DNA of 64,000 nt from Symbiodinium natans (taxonomy: Eukaryota; Sar; Dinophyceae; Suessiales; Symbiodiniaceae). The position numbers and the translations under genes are program-made. Shown here in pieces: positions 63,136-64,000 of the stretch; position 1 is the first letter of the stretch; every line of letters begins with the position of its first letter. The notes beneath the pieces are model-generated. The model was not told the origin of the DNA, searched no databases, and saw only the letters and a program-made list of their open reading frames with translations. The DNA lies in assembly GCA_905221605.1 (NCBI GenBank), contig CAJNDS010002367.1, forward strand, positions 1-64,000, written 5' to 3'.

Positions 63136-63804
63136 ATGGGCGGAACGCAAGCCTCCTTCTGTTGCTGCTGGGAGAGGCCCAAGCTCCCAGAAGATTGCCC
63201 GCGGAACCTGTCGCCCAACGAGGAAGCCTTGCTTGCATCGATACCTCGCACAACAACAGCAAACCAGGATTGTTGGGAGGACAGGCAGGTGACTCTGGAA
63301 GTCCGAGTTAGCAACACGTTCATCGAGCTGAAAGAAGTGTCGACCCCGCAAAGGAGGAGGAGCCGCAGCCTGCCAAAGGAGCTGAAGCCCTGCAAGGCGG
63401 CAGAGGCGGCAGAGGCGGCAGAGGCGGCAGAGGCGGCAGAGGCGGCAGAGGCGGCAGCAGGTCACCCAGAGGATGCTCCACAAGGCCGACATGAAGAACG
63501 TGAGGAGCCACCACCCCTGGATCATCCGTTCGAGCCGTTCCTGACATATCCGATGGTGGTGGCGGAGCGCGCGTTCATGCGCGAAGTACGTAGGAGGCTG
63601 ACATGGCGAAAGGTGCCAGCGAGGCCCCACTTCTGTAGGAACACGTGTCGCCAGTGCTGCCAGCTCTCGAACGACAGCTGGCGCCTGCTGGCATGTGACC
63701 ACAGACCAGCTGAAGGGTTGCCTGGACAGGTTCCCGCATGCCGGGATCTGGACGTGATGCCCTCTCTGGAAGAGAGCGATTCCGAGGAGGATCTATGGGG
63801 ATGA
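63136..63804 (+). CDS. Putatively lipidated small protein, array copy 4
   Basis: 222 codons. Same start (MGGTQASFCCCW) and end (EEDLWG) as copies 1 and 2; nine extra residues come from expansion of the alanine/glutamate repeat. It lies 6,860 bp downstream of copy 2, with no oxygenase copy beside it. Confidence 0.6.
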   Translation: MGGTQASFCCCWERPKLPEDCPRNLSPNEEALLASIPRTTTANQDCWEDRQVTLEVRVSNTFIELKEVSTPQRRRSRSLPKELKPCKAAEAAEAAEAAEAAEAAEAAAGHPEDAPQGRHEEREEPPPLDHPFEPFLTYPMVVAERAFMREVRRRLTWRKVPARPHFCRNTCRQCCQLSNDSWRLLACDHRPAEGLPGQVPACRDLDVMPSLEESDSEEDLWG

Positions 63805-64000
63805 CAGGGTTATTATTTTTATTATTCTCATTAGTATTACTAATATTATTATTACAATTATTATTGTTGTTACTCTTATTATTACTATTATTGTTTTTTT
63901 TTTATATTTTTACTATATTATCAGTATTTATTATTACCATTATTATTCTTTGTGCGATTATTCCCATTATTACTATGGTTACCAATATTGTTATTTTCTT
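63805..64000. repeat. ATT-rich simple sequence
   Basis: Runs of tta and att with a T10 tract to the window edge. No gene. Confidence 0.85.

Larger units (their letters stand above)
50283..63804 (+). repeat. Tandem segmental array, about four units
   Basis: Unit 1 runs about 50,283-53,790 and unit 2 about 53,791-56,957 (period 3,168 bp to unit 3). Unit 3 runs about 56,958-59,870 and unit 4 about 59,871-63,804. Each unit begins with a gatgcca-c-catatgcc-atgtctggcaggc block except unit 4, which starts inside the oxygenase 3' region. Unit 4 has about 1.3 kb of unique sequence inserted (60,600-61,880). Confidence 0.8.

Overview
The window looks like nuclear DNA of a dinoflagellate, most probably a Symbiodiniaceae alga. 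The reasons are mixed GC content with few long single-exon genes, unidirectional tandem gene copies, candidate splice sites of both GT and GC type followed by short exons, abundant Ty1/copia and LINE-type retroelements, paired C-W-x(3)-[FY]-T-x(3)-C-C cysteine motifs of a kind I associate with dinoflagellate secreted proteins, and a 21-nt LTR segment resembling the dinoflagellate spliced leader. The assignment is inferred from these features; no rRNA or marker gene is present.

Region 1 (about 0.4-13.6 kb, minus strand) is a dense run of same-strand reading frames. It holds a broken superfamily-1 helicase, two alpha/beta-hydrolase-fold proteins, several unrecognised proteins and two diverged tandem paralogues (A and B) with an LVDWPVGT core. 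Many frames break or overlap, so the block looks like a decaying gene cluster or an old large element.

Region 2 (13,647-31,033) is one very large (17.4 kb) and young Ty1/copia retrotransposon that inserted into paralogue B at about codon 22. The target-site repeat is gggcgaa (7 bp, up to 9). Its plus-strand Gag-PR-IN-RT-RNaseH frame runs 14,208-22,640, and an in-frame TGA separates it from the last part of a C-terminal domain. A separate 566-codon ORF is nested in another frame between protease and integrase. Between the polypurine tract and the last 535 bp of the 3' LTR lie three tandem 2.3-2.5 kb units. Each carries a 305-aa ORF (frameshifted in unit 1). Units 1 and 2 also carry three consecutive hairpins with different perfect stems but nearly the same 18-nt loop.

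Region 3 (31-36 kb, minus strand) carries the other end of paralogue B and an 883-aa frame with a type I RNase H domain and cysteine/histidine clusters, which looks like the 3' half of a LINE that lacks its reverse transcriptase. A 14-bp minisatellite follows.

Region 4 (about 38.5-44.1 kb, plus strand) has no long ORF but about twenty short, acceptor-preceded candidate exons. They encode E/R/Q-rich coiled-coil segments with a recurring L-x-x-R-E signature.

Region 5 (48.6-63.8 kb, plus strand) has a secreted cysteine-rich protein gene, then a tandem array that pairs a 2OG-Fe(II) oxygenase-like gene with a small protein beginning MGGTQASFCCC, a candidate dual-lipidation N terminus. The oxygenase copies decay after the first, while three of four copies of the small protein stay open. 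The window ends in AT-rich simple sequence.
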